DNA of 36,999 bases from Rhodobacterales bacterium (GTDB lineage Bacteria > Pseudomonadota > Alphaproteobacteria > Rhodobacterales > Rhodobacteraceae): NCBI GenBank assembly GCA_002746935.1, contig PDRW01000011.1:1-36999 (forward strand). The letters run 5' to 3'. Shown here one piece after another: positions 26,380 through 34,507 of the stretch. The notes beneath the pieces were generated by a model. That model was given only the letters and a program-made list of their open reading frames with translations, did not search any database and was not told the DNA's origin. The position numbers were made by a program, and so were the translations under genes. Every line of letters begins with the position of its first letter. The first letter of the stretch is position 1.

Positions 26380-26525
26380 CCGGCGCACCTGCGCGCGCCG
26401 GCGCGGCTTCCCGGCGGACGTCTCAGCGGCCGGTCCGGTCCGGCGCACCTGCGCGCGCCGGCATAACTTCCCGACGGGCGTCTCAGCGGTCGGGCCGGTC
26501 CGGTGCACCTGCGCGCGCCGGACCG
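26380..26525 (+). repeat. 60-bp tandem repeat in the cytochrome leader
   Basis: Two complete units (26380-26439 and 26440-26499) and a shortened third (from 26500) have an exact 60-bp period. Each unit starts with CCGGCGC-N8-GCGCCGG, a 7-bp stem (a G-T pair in unit 3). Each full unit also has a second stem: CCGGC/GCCGG in unit 1 (26411-26415, 26429-26433) and CCGAC/GTCGG in unit 2 (26471-26475, 26489-26493). The G-C pair is replaced by A-T, keeping the pairing. The array ends about 20 bp before the ATG and would be in the 5' leader. Confidence 0.85.
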
Positions 26526-26546
26526 GCTCTCAGAAGGGAGTGGATC

Positions 26547-28903
26547 ATGAGAAACGCAATCACAATCCTGTTGCTGCTCCTCGGCACCACCGGCCTTGCC
26601 GTGGCTGAGAGCGCAGAGACGACAGGCCCCGGCGCGGAAACGGCCGTGCCCGACCGTGTGGACCCGGATGTGGCAGCCGAAAAGGGCTGCCTGTCCTGCC
26701 ATGACGGCATCGAACAATTCACCACCGGCGACATGATGGAGCAGATCATGGACATCGGTGCCGAATACGGCGACCCGGGCGGTTGTGTCACCTGCCACGG
26801 CGGCACCCCGCAGGGTCTCACCGCCGAAGAGGCCCACCAGGGCGCGCCGGAAGATCTGGCCGACTACGGCCCCGACATGTTCTTCGCCGATCCGGGCTCG
26901 GTCTGGATCGCCGAGAAGACCTGCGGCCAGTGCCATTCGGGCTATGCCGACCGCCTCAGGCTCGCGCTGATGAACACCGAGGCCGGCAAGCTTCAGGGCA
27001 ACCTGTGGTCCTGGGGCGTGCTCGACACCCACCGCGCGGTCTATGGCAACTATGATCTGACCGATGAAGACGGCCATGTGCCGAGCGTCGGCACCGAGGC
27101 CTATCAGGACTACATGGTCGCCTTTGCCGAAGCCCATCCCGAGCAGATGCCGCTGTCGATGGAGCAGGTGCCGGAGGTCGATGTGGATGCGGTCTCCGAA
27201 CATCCGAACCTCGCCGGCATCACCTATTCGCGCCAGCAATGCCAGCGCTGCCACGTCGGCGTGACCGGCCGCGAGAAGCGCGGCGACTACCGCGGCACCG
27301 GCTGCTCGTCCTGCCACGTGCCCTATTCCAACGAAGGCTTCTACGAAGGCAACGACCCGACGATCGCGCGCGACCAGCCCGGCAAGCTGCTGACCCACCA
27401 GATGCAGGCGACCCGCGAGCGCAGCGTCACCGTGGGCGACGTGACCTATTCCGGGATCCCGTCCGAAACCTGCAACTCCTGCCACAACCGCGGCAAGCGG
27501 ATCGGCGTGAGCTATCAGGGCATCATGGAATTCCCCTATGGCTCGCCCTACACCGCCACCGGTGGCAAACAGCCGAAGCTGCACACCAAGAAATATCTCT
27601 ACATCAAGGACGACCTGCACCATTCGATCGAATCGCGCGACGGCAACCCCGAAGGCGGCATGCTCTGCCAGGACTGCCACACCACGATCGACATGCATGG
27701 CGACGGCAACCTGCCGGGCACCACGCTGGCCCAGGTCGAGATCGAGTGTGAAGACTGCCACGGCACGGTTGCCGAATTCCCGTGGGAACTGCCGCTGGGC
27801 TATGGCGAAGAGCACGGGATGGAGCTTGCGGATACCCCGCGTGGCCTGTCGGAAGACACCAACGACGAGAGCTACATGTTCGGCACCGAATATGAGGCGG
27901 GCGACGGCTACCTGCTCACCGCCCGGGGCAACCCGTTTGGCAACGTGGTGCGCCGGGGCGACAAGGTGATCCTGCATTCGGCTTCCGGTCTCGACTTCGA
28001 AGTGCCGGTGCTGAAGCAGATCGCCCTTGACGGCAGCTGGAAATCGCCCGATGCCGAGGTCGCGATGAGCCAGGTCGGCGCCCATATGGAAAGCATGGAA
28101 TGCTACGCCTGCCACGCCGACTGGGCGCCGCAATGCTACGGCTGCCACATCACCGTGGATTATTCCGAGGGCAAGACCGACGTCGACTGGATCGCCAACG
28201 CCAATGCCATCGGCCCCGACGGTCTCGGCCCGGACAACGTGCTCGGCACCAACGGCCTGACCTCCGCCGGCAAGGTCTCCGAGACCCGCTCCTACCTGCG
28301 CTGGGAAGAGCCGACCCTCGGGATCAACGGCGAAGGCCGCGTCAGCCCGCTGATGCCCGGTTGCCAGGTCATCACCACGGTGATCGACAAGGACGGCCCC
28401 CCGACGCCGGCGGCACCAAGGGCCTCGACCACGCCGCGGTGCAGCCGCATACCGCCGGCCGTGAGGCGCGCGCCTGCGAAAGCTGCCACAACAACCCCAA
28501 GGCGCTTGGCTACGGGATCATGGGCGGCCGCTTCATGCAGGGCTATCAGGACGGCTTCATCGTCGATCTGGAAACCGCCACCGGCGAGGTCATCCCCGGC
28601 CAGACCCAGTTCCAGTCGGTGCCGATCCCCTCGCTCGACCACGACCTCAGCCGGATCGTGACCGAGGATGGCCAGCAACTGGTGACCATCGGCTCGCACT
28701 GGCCGCTGACCGGCCCGCTGCCGCAGGAGATGCGCGACAAGATGGAACGCACCGGCCTGTGCATGGGCTGCCACCAGAACATGACCGATGAGGAGCTCTG
28801 GAGCCGTGTCAATACCCCCGGTTTCGTCTCCAACGAAGAGCACCAGAAGATTCTGGACGCGGCGCTCAAGGCCTATGCCGAAACCAACCCGGCCGGGAAG
28901 TGA
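26547..28903 (+). CDS. Secreted multihaem cytochrome c (12 CxxCH motifs, frame break at 28397-28402)
   Basis: A Sec signal peptide (about 1-20, AITILLLLLGTTGLAVA) is followed by CxxCH haem sites at about residues 48, 80, 126, 232, 253, 309, 374, 401, 519 and 530. The frame then shifts by -1 at a run of six C; in the other frame the product continues with GGTKGLDHAAVQPHTAGREA and two more haem sites (CESCH about 644, CMGCH about 739), ending at 28901-28903 for about 785 residues. Without the shift it ends at 28661 with 704 residues and 10 haems. One missing C restores a natural reading. No CxxCK or porin partner is seen, so it is not an obvious NrfA, Otr or PioA. Probable periplasmic electron carrier or reductase; substrate unknown. 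AGAAGGGAG precedes the ATG. Confidence 0.88.
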
Positions 28904-28930
28904 TCTCCTGACCGGATGACCCCGGGGCCC

Positions 28931-28965
28931 GGCCGGTCATCCTGACCGGCCGGGTTCCTTTTTGG
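28931..28965 (+). terminator. tandem terminator 1
   Basis: GGCCGGTCA pairs with TGACCGGCC around TCC (28931-28951), followed by GGGTTCCTTTTTGG. It lies 28 bp after the cytochrome stop. Confidence 0.85.
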
Positions 28966-28970
28966 GGTGG

Positions 28971-29004
28971 GGCCGGTCATCCCGACCGGTCGGGGTCTTT
29001 TTGG
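28971..29004 (+). terminator. tandem terminator 2
   Basis: A diverged copy of terminator 1: GGCCGGTC pairs with GACCGGTC with one G-T pair (28971-28991), followed by GGGGTCTTTTT. Confidence 0.75.
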
Positions 29005-29012
29005 GAAGTGGG

Positions 29013-29041
29013 GGCCGGTCATCCTGACCGGCCGGGGTTTT
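29013..29041 (+). terminator. tandem terminator 3
   Basis: GGCCGGTCA/TGACCGGCC again (29013-29033), followed by GGGGTTTTCC. The three hairpins have a spacing of 40 and 42 bp. Confidence 0.7.
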
Positions 29042-29177
29042 CCGAGTGGGGGCAGGGCCCCCGGCCGCCCCGGCCCGGACGGTCCCTGCCGGCCCGCACA
29101 CCTCCCGCAAATCGGGCTTGCGCCCGAAGCACCCCCCTGCCTTCATGGCGTCAGCACCGATCGACCCCGGAGACCCC

Positions 29178-29558
29178 ATGGCTCGCCTGAGATCCCTCTG
29201 CCTCGCCGCGCTTTGCGCCCTCACAGCCACCCCGGCCCCGGCCCCGGCCCCGGCCCCGGCCCAGCCGGTGCCGCTGCCGGTGCTCGCAAAAGACCTGCTC
29301 GGGCCCTGCCAGGACGCCGACAACGATGCCCGCGACGGGTTTCTGTCCGAGCTGGAATGTATCGGTTTCATCGCCGGTTTCGTGGCCGCGCTCGAAGTAT
29401 CGGACGGCCCGCCGCTCTGCCTGCCCGACACCAACCGCGAAGACGCGATCCGCCGCGCCTATGTGCGCTGGGTTCATGCGTCCTTTTCGAAACGCGCGAA
29501 GCTGCCGGTGGGCGTGGCGCTCAAGGCGGCGCTGGACGAAAGCTTCGGCTGCGAGTAA
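29178..29558 (+). CDS. Small secreted Rap1a/Tai-like protein
   Basis: A 126-residue protein with a signal peptide (MARLRSLCLAALCALTATPA), a Pro-Ala repeat (PAPAPAPAPA, from a 6-bp CCCCGG repeat in the DNA) and a compact domain. ECIGFIAGFVAAL, LCLPDT, AIRRAYVRWVHASF and the final ALDESFGC fit the Rap1a/Tai family, whose founding members are periplasmic immunity proteins against type VI effectors but which also occurs alone. There is no type VI effector nearby. GGAG lies before the ATG at 29178, which gives a proper signal peptide; upstream starts would not. Placed between the cytochrome and the oxidoreductase operon; function here unknown. Confidence 0.75.
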   Translation: MARLRSLCLAALCALTATPAPAPAPAPAQPVPLPVLAKDLLGPCQDADNDARDGFLSELECIGFIAGFVAALEVSDGPPLCLPDTNREDAIRRAYVRWVHASFSKRAKLPVGVALKAALDESFGCE

Positions 29559-29849
29559 GGCGCGCGAGGGGGGCGAATCACCCCGCGCGGGGCGTCAAGG
29601 GGTGCGCAAAACCCGACCATTTCGCTCAAAAATATAGTTGCATCAATATCTAAGCCCCCACGCGCTTTCTTGCGCAACACTTTCCCAACACAAGAAAACT
29701 TTCCGATGTTAGCGCTCGCGGCCTCGCTGGCTTGTCCCAGATCATGGCCGCTCAGGGGGGGCGGGGGTGACACTGACTCCAGTCCGGCAATCCGCAGATG
29801 CGCGCGGGGAGGAGGCTCCGGCCGGGCTCATGAACCCAAGGGACCCATC
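29559..29849. other. Probable promoter region of the oxidoreductase operon
   Basis: The 291 bp before the oxidoreductase operon contain AT-rich DNA (AAAAATATAGTTGCATCAATATC at about 29628-29650), a TTGCGCAA palindrome (about 29673) and TTAGCGCT (about 29709). These could be operator and promoter parts. No FNR-type box is seen. Short frames here are not supported. Confidence 0.5.
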
Positions 29850-30413
29850 ATGATCGAATACAGAATTCACGGACGTGGAGGGCAGGGCTCGGTGGCCGCT
29901 GCCTATCTGCTTGCCGCTGCCGCCTTCGAGGCGGGGTTCACCTGTCAGGCCTTCCCGGCCTTCGGGGCCGAGCGCCGCGGCGCCCCGGTGATGGCCTTCG
30001 TGCGGATCGACGACAAGCCGATCACCCGCCACAGTCAGGTCACCAGCCCCGACTTCATGATCGTGCAGGATGACACCCTGCTGCTCGACCCGAACCTCAC
30101 CCAGGGGCTCAGCCCGAAGGGCGCGATGCTGGTCAATTCCCGCAACCCCGCCTCGCATTTCAAACAGTTCAAAACCCGGCTGATCGCCTTTCCCGCGACC
30201 GAACTGGCCGTCGAGGTGATCGGCCGGCCGATCCCCAACACCGCCCTGCTCGCGGCCTTCCTCGCGCTCACCGAACACGTGCCGCAAGAGGCGCTCGCCG
30301 CCGCCCTCAGGGGGCGGTTCTCGGGCAAGATGCTCGACAAGAACCTCGAACTGATCGCCCGGGCCGCGGATGCGGTCGAGAAAGGCGCATGGAAGGAGAC
30401 AGCCGATGCGTGA
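29850..30413 (+). CDS. 2-oxoacid:acceptor oxidoreductase, gamma subunit
   Basis: A 187-residue subunit of a thiamine-diphosphate 2-oxoacid oxidoreductase, which oxidises a 2-oxoacid with CoA to acyl-CoA and CO2. The family signature GRGGQGSVAAAYLLA lies at about residues 8-22, followed by FPAFGAERRGAPVMAFVRI. The ATG at 29850 is preceded by AAGGGA, and the alpha-subunit gene overlaps its end by eight bases. First gene of a four-gene operon. The CoA-binding and domain-bridging role is that known for PorC-like subunits. Confidence 0.92.
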   Translation: MIEYRIHGRGGQGSVAAAYLLAAAAFEAGFTCQAFPAFGAERRGAPVMAFVRIDDKPITRHSQVTSPDFMIVQDDTLLLDPNLTQGLSPKGAMLVNSRNPASHFKQFKTRLIAFPATELAVEVIGRPIPNTALLAAFLALTEHVPQEALAAALRGRFSGKMLDKNLELIARAADAVEKGAWKETADA

Positions 30414-31575
30414 AGCCCTTGAAGGCTCGCAAGCCATCGCGCGCGCGGTGGCGCTTGCCAGGCCCGACGTGGTCGCGGCCTACCCGATCACGCCCCAGAC
30501 CCATATCGTCGAAAACATCTCCAAACTGGTGGCCGACGGCAGCCTGCACACCGAATTCGTGAGCGTCGAGAGCGAGTTTTCCGCCGCCTCCGTGGTGCTC
30601 GGCGCCGCTGCCGCCGGGGCCCGGGCCTATACCGCCTCGGCCTCGCAGGGCATCCTGCTGATGTCGGAGGTGATGTACAACATCGCCGGTCTGCGCGTGC
30701 CGCTGGTGATGACCATCGCCAACCGCGCCGTCGGCGGGCCGCTCAACATCTGGAACGACCAGTCCGACGCCATGGCGGTGCGTGACAGCGGCTGGATCCA
30801 GCTGCATTGCATGTCCAACCAGGAGGCGGTCGACACCACCATTCAGGCCTTCCGGCTGGCCGAGGAAACCGAGCTGCCGGTGGCGGTGAACATGGACGGT
30901 TTCGTCCTCACCCATACGATGGAAGTGATCGACATGCCGACCCAGGCCGATGTCGACCGGTTCCTGCCGCCGTTCAAGTTCGACCGCAAGCTCGACCCGG
31001 CCAAACCCGCCTCGCTCGGCACTCTGGTGGACCCGAACTGGTTCCCCGAAGTGCGCCATTCGCATCATGCGGCGATGGGCAGGGCGCTGGCGAAGATCGA
31101 AGAGATCGACAAGGATTTCGCCCGGGTCTTCGGCCGCGCCTCCGGCGGTCTGCTGAGCGTCGAGGGCGACAGCAAGGCCAGGGTGGCGATCCTCGCCATG
31201 GGCTCGGTGGTCGGCACGCTGCTGGCCGGCTTCGAGGAATACCCCGACATGCCCGCCCGCATCGTCAAGCTGCGCGCCCACCGGCCGTTCCCGGCCAAGG
31301 CTCTGCGCAAGGCGCTGAAGGGCTGCGAAAAGGTCATCGTGATCGACCGCGCGATCTCGCCCGGGATGGGCGGGGTGATCGGCACCGAGGTCTCGGCGGT
31401 GCTCTCGACCATGGCAAAGGCGCCGAAGGTCTACAACTACGCCCTCGGCCTCGGCGGCCGCGACATTCCGGTGTCCATGTATGCCGACCTGCTCAGGGCG
31501 GTCGAGAAGCCGAAAGCCCCGCGGTTTGCGGTGTTCGACGTCGATCTCAGGAAACTTCCCCCGGAGGACAGGTAA
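30406..31575 (+). CDS. 2-oxoacid:acceptor oxidoreductase, alpha subunit
   Basis: A 389-residue subunit with the pyrimidine-binding domain of the thiamine diphosphate site (MREALEGSQAIARAV, AYPITPQTHIVE, EFVSVESEFSA, ASASQGILLMSEVMYN) and a second transketolase-C-like domain (about 260-380). The catalytic Glu that activates the cofactor lies in VESEFSAAS. The ATG at 30406 follows AAGGAG at 30393-30398 and overlaps the gamma subunit's stop. It ends as TAATG, sharing its last base with the beta-subunit start. PorA-like; the substrate (pyruvate, 2-oxoglutarate, aryl glyoxylate) cannot be read from the sequence. Confidence 0.93.
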   Translation: MREALEGSQAIARAVALARPDVVAAYPITPQTHIVENISKLVADGSLHTEFVSVESEFSAASVVLGAAAAGARAYTASASQGILLMSEVMYNIAGLRVPLVMTIANRAVGGPLNIWNDQSDAMAVRDSGWIQLHCMSNQEAVDTTIQAFRLAEETELPVAVNMDGFVLTHTMEVIDMPTQADVDRFLPPFKFDRKLDPAKPASLGTLVDPNWFPEVRHSHHAAMGRALAKIEEIDKDFARVFGRASGGLLSVEGDSKARVAILAMGSVVGTLLAGFEEYPDMPARIVKLRAHRPFPAKALRKALKGCEKVIVIDRAISPGMGGVIGTEVSAVLSTMAKAPKVYNYALGLGGRDIPVSMYADLLRAVEKPKAPRFAVFDVDLRKLPPEDR

Positions 31576-32657
31576 TGGCCCCACGTTCCGACACGTCCAC
31601 CCGTCTCAACGAACTCAGGATGAAACATGGCCGCCCGCCGGCCTCCCCGGGCGAGCCCAAGGCCGAGACCCCGCAGACCCCGCAGACCCTGCGCGAGGCG
31701 CAGCCGCGGTTCCGCGGGCTCGAATCCGGCCACCGCGCCTGTCAGGGCTGCGGTGAGGCGCTGGCCGCGCGGCTGGTGATGGAAAGCGCCGGCCCCGATG
31801 TGATGGTCGCCAATGCCACCGGCTGCCTCGAGGTCTTCTCCACCCCCTGGCCGCAATCGGCCTGGCGGGTGCCGTGGATCCATTCGCTGTTCGAAAACTC
31901 CGCCGCTGTGGCCTCGGGCATGGAAAGCGCGCTGAAGGCCCAGGGCAAGAACACCAAGGTGCTCTCCTTCGGCGGCGACGGCGGCACCTATGACATCGGC
32001 TTTCAGGCGCTGTCGGGGATGCTGGAGCGGCACCACAATGTGCTCTACGTCACCTATGACAACGAAGCCTATATGAACACCGGCATCCAGCGCTCCTCCT
32101 CGACGCCGCATTCGGCCACCACCACCACCTCGCCCGCGGGCAAGGAGCGGATGGGCAAGCGGCATCTGAAGAAAGACCTGCTGAGCATCATCGCCGCGCA
32201 TCACATCCCCTATGCCGCTTCGGCCTCGGTGGCCTATCCGGCGGATCTGCAACGCAAGGTGCGCTACGCGATGGGGGTCGAGGGGCCCACCTTCCTGGTG
32301 ATCCACTCGCCCTGTCCGCTGGGCTGGAAACACGATTCGGCGCTCACCATCGAGGTCGCCCGGCGCGGCGTCGAATGCGGGCTGTTCCCGCTGGTGGAGC
32401 TGGAGCGCGGCGCGCTCACCAACATCATGCCGATCCGCAACCCGCGCCCGGTGTCGGATTATCTCGAACTTCAGGGGCGGTTTGCGCATCTGTTCCGCAA
32501 GGACGATTACCGCGCCACCGAGGAACTCGACCACCTTCAGGCGCTCGCGGATCACAACATCGCCACCTATGGCCTGCGCGGCGAAGGGATCGACCCGGTA
32601 GACACCACCGGCGTTGCCCAGGTGAAGCGCGGCGGCCCGCTGGCGGGGAGGAACTGA
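31575..32657 (+). CDS. 2-oxoacid:acceptor oxidoreductase, beta subunit
   Basis: A 360-residue subunit that binds the thiamine diphosphate pyrophosphate through GDGGTYDIGFQALSGMLE and the later DNEAYMNTG (about 134-170). Cysteines C56 and C59 (CQGCG), C84 (ATGC) and a later SPCPLGW match the four ligands of the [4Fe-4S] cluster in PorB proteins. The N-terminal 45 residues are an extra, Pro-rich segment before the conserved core. The start overlaps the alpha stop by one base (TAATG). Gene order gamma-alpha-beta and the flavoprotein next to it suggest electrons go directly to NAD(P) or ferredoxin. Confidence 0.92.
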   Translation: MAPRSDTSTRLNELRMKHGRPPASPGEPKAETPQTPQTLREAQPRFRGLESGHRACQGCGEALAARLVMESAGPDVMVANATGCLEVFSTPWPQSAWRVPWIHSLFENSAAVASGMESALKAQGKNTKVLSFGGDGGTYDIGFQALSGMLERHHNVLYVTYDNEAYMNTGIQRSSSTPHSATTTTSPAGKERMGKRHLKKDLLSIIAAHHIPYAASASVAYPADLQRKVRYAMGVEGPTFLVIHSPCPLGWKHDSALTIEVARRGVECGLFPLVELERGALTNIMPIRNPRPVSDYLELQGRFAHLFRKDDYRATEELDHLQALADHNIATYGLRGEGIDPVDTTGVAQVKRGGPLAGRN

Positions 32658-32658
32658 C

Positions 32659-34356
32659 ATGGGTGAAATGACACGCGGCCAGTTTGCGAAGGCTGGCACA
32701 TCGCTCAACTTCAAGACCGGCAACTGGCGCTCGACCCAGCGGCCCGTGCATGTGCATGCCAAGGCGCCCTGCCATGCGGCCTGCCCGGCGGGCGAGGATC
32801 AGCAGGCGTGGTTCGCGCTGCTGCAAGAGCACAAACCCGAGGCCGCATGGCGCGCGCTGGTGGCCGCCAACCCGATGCCGGGCGTCACCGGCCGGGTCTG
32901 CCCGCATCCCTGCGAAAGCGCCTGCAACCGTGCCCGGGTCGACGGGGCGCTGGCGATCCACAATGTGGAGCGCTGGCTCGGCGACGAGGCGGTGCGGCTG
33001 GGCTGGGATTATCCGGTGGAAGAGCCCGCGAAGGACGCGAAAACCGTCGCCATCGTCGGCGCCGGCCCGGCGGGGATTTCGGCCGCCTATCACTGCGTCC
33101 GGCTCGGGCTCAGGGCGGAGATCTTCGAGGCCCTGCCCGAGGCCGGCGGGCTGCTGCGTTCGGCGATCCCGCCGACCCGGCTGCCGCGCAAATCCCTCGA
33201 TGCCGAGCTCGACCGCATCCTCGATCTGCCCGGCATCACCCTCAACCTGCGCCAGCGGCTGGGGCGCGACGTGACCGTCGACAGCCTCAAGGCGCAATTC
33301 GCCGCGGTGCTGCTGGCGCCGGGCTGCGAACAGGCGAAGCCCTGGAGCGTCAAGGGCGCGGTGCCGGCGGATCTGCACGAGGGTCTGGAATTGCTGCGCG
33401 AATTCCAGGACCACGGCGCGCTGCCGGAAGCCGCGAAGGGCGATGTGATCGTCCATGGCGGCGGCAACACGGCGATGGACATCTGCCGGATCATGAAACG
33501 GGCCGGGGCGAAATCGGTGACGCTGATCACCGCCTCGGGGCTGCCGGGGCCGGACACGGCGCCGGACGATCTGATCAACGTGGTGCCGCGCGAGCTGGAA
33601 GAGGCGCTGGAAGAGGGGATCGAGGTGATCGACCACGCCACCGTCTCGCGGCTCATCATGAAGGGCTCGCGGGTGACCGGCGTGGAAATCATCGCGCTGA
33701 AGAAGGAGCCGGGCAAGGACGGGCGCAAGCGCCGGGTCGAGTTCGAGGGCACCGAACGGGTGGTCTCGGTCGACATGGTGGTGCCCTGCGTCGGCGAACA
33801 GGTCGACCCGGAGGGCTATGAGGGCCTGCTCCATGGCGCCTATTTCTGGCCAGACAATCCCGGCGGCCGGATCGCCGACCGGGTCTATGCGCTGGGCGAC
33901 GCCCGCGGCAACCGTGGCACCGTCTCGGCGGCGATCGGCGACGGGCGCAAGGCCGCGGAAGCGGTCTGGGCGGAGCTGAACGGCGAGGAAGACCCGGCGG
34001 AAGACGACCGCCCGACCATCGGCATCGACGGGCTCAACACCGCATATTATCCGGGCGCGCGCCGCACCCGGGTGGCGAAACTGCCCGCAAGCGAGCGCAC
34101 TTTCGAGGCCGAGATCGAAGGCCCGATCAGCCGTGCCGAGGCGCTGGCGGAGGCGCAACGCTGCCTTTCCTGCGGCAATTGCCTCGCCTGCGACAATTGC
34201 TGGACCATGTGCCCGGACAATGCGGTGATCAAGACCGCCGCTCTGGCGGTGGACGGCTCGCATTACGTGTTCGACTACGACTTCTGCAAGGGCTGCGGTC
34301 TCTGCACCCATGAATGCCCGACGGGCTATATCCAGAGCGTGCCGGAAACCAGCTGA
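32659..34356 (+). CDS. GltD-like flavoprotein fused to a [4Fe-4S] ferredoxin domain
   Basis: A 565-residue iron-sulfur flavoprotein that would link the oxidoreductase to NAD(P)(H). Domain order: an N-terminal cluster region with C38, C42, C81, C85 and C89 (CHAACPAG, GRVCPHPCESAC); an FAD site AIVGAGPAGISAAYH (about 131-145); an NAD(P) site VIVHGGGNTAMDICRIM (about 262-278); and a C-terminal ferredoxin domain with CLSCGNC, CDNCWTMCP and CKGCGLCTHECP for two [4Fe-4S] clusters. This is the role of the NAD(P)-coupling subunits of enzymes such as phenylglyoxylate:NAD and 2-oxoglutarate:NADP oxidoreductases, and DsrL has a similar design. It starts one base after the beta subunit. The direction of electron flow is not known. 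Confidence 0.92.
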   Translation: MGEMTRGQFAKAGTSLNFKTGNWRSTQRPVHVHAKAPCHAACPAGEDQQAWFALLQEHKPEAAWRALVAANPMPGVTGRVCPHPCESACNRARVDGALAIHNVERWLGDEAVRLGWDYPVEEPAKDAKTVAIVGAGPAGISAAYHCVRLGLRAEIFEALPEAGGLLRSAIPPTRLPRKSLDAELDRILDLPGITLNLRQRLGRDVTVDSLKAQFAAVLLAPGCEQAKPWSVKGAVPADLHEGLELLREFQDHGALPEAAKGDVIVHGGGNTAMDICRIMKRAGAKSVTLITASGLPGPDTAPDDLINVVPRELEEALEEGIEVIDHATVSRLIMKGSRVTGVEIIALKKEPGKDGRKRRVEFEGTERVVSVDMVVPCVGEQVDPEGYEGLLHGAYFWPDNPGGRIADRVYALGDARGNRGTVSAAIGDGRKAAEAVWAELNGEEDPAEDDRPTIGIDGLNTAYYPGARRTRVAKLPASERTFEAEIEGPISRAEALAEAQRCLSCGNCLACDNCWTMCPDNAVIKTAALAVDGSHYVFDYDFCKGCGLCTHECPTGYIQSVPETS

Positions 34357-34507
34357 GGCGCCCGGTAGTCGGGCCGGATTTGCGCGCCGGATTTGCGGCA
34401 ACCATGCGGAGGCGATACGGGGCCGGGGGCAGGGGCCTTCCGGCCCTTTCCATTGAGGTGAGTGCGCCTGCGGCGGGCGGGTCCGGGGGATTCAAGGTAT
34501 CTTCGGA
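34357..34507. other. Intergenic stretch after the oxidoreductase operon
   Basis: The 151 bp between the flavoprotein stop and the transposase remnant contain no gene or clear terminator; GCGCCGGATTTGCG-type words (GGATTTGCG) occur twice at about 34376 and 34389. Confidence 0.4.

Noticed and set aside
26380-26525. The 60-bp repeat as a CRISPR array
   Set aside because: The whole period is conserved, there are no unique spacers, and no cas genes are near.
26351-26608. Open frame through the 60-bp repeats that gives a peptide with a 20-residue repeat (RRTCARR...GPV)
   Set aside because: A 60-bp repeat always keeps one frame. Five of the six changed codons between units 1 and 2 alter the residue, the frame starts upstream of the predicted transcript start and runs into the cytochrome gene out of frame, and it has no ribosome-binding site. 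RNA structure explains the changes better.
26364-28148. Minus-strand 594-codon open frame opposite the cytochrome gene
   Set aside because: Antisense of a gene with haem motifs and a signal peptide; the product is a low-complexity Ala/Val/Gly-rich sequence.
26547-28903. The multihaem cytochrome as NrfA nitrite reductase, octahaem tetrathionate reductase or PioA/MtoA
   Set aside because: No CxxCK or other variant haem motif is visible, the haem count and length do not fit, and no porin or partner gene is adjacent.
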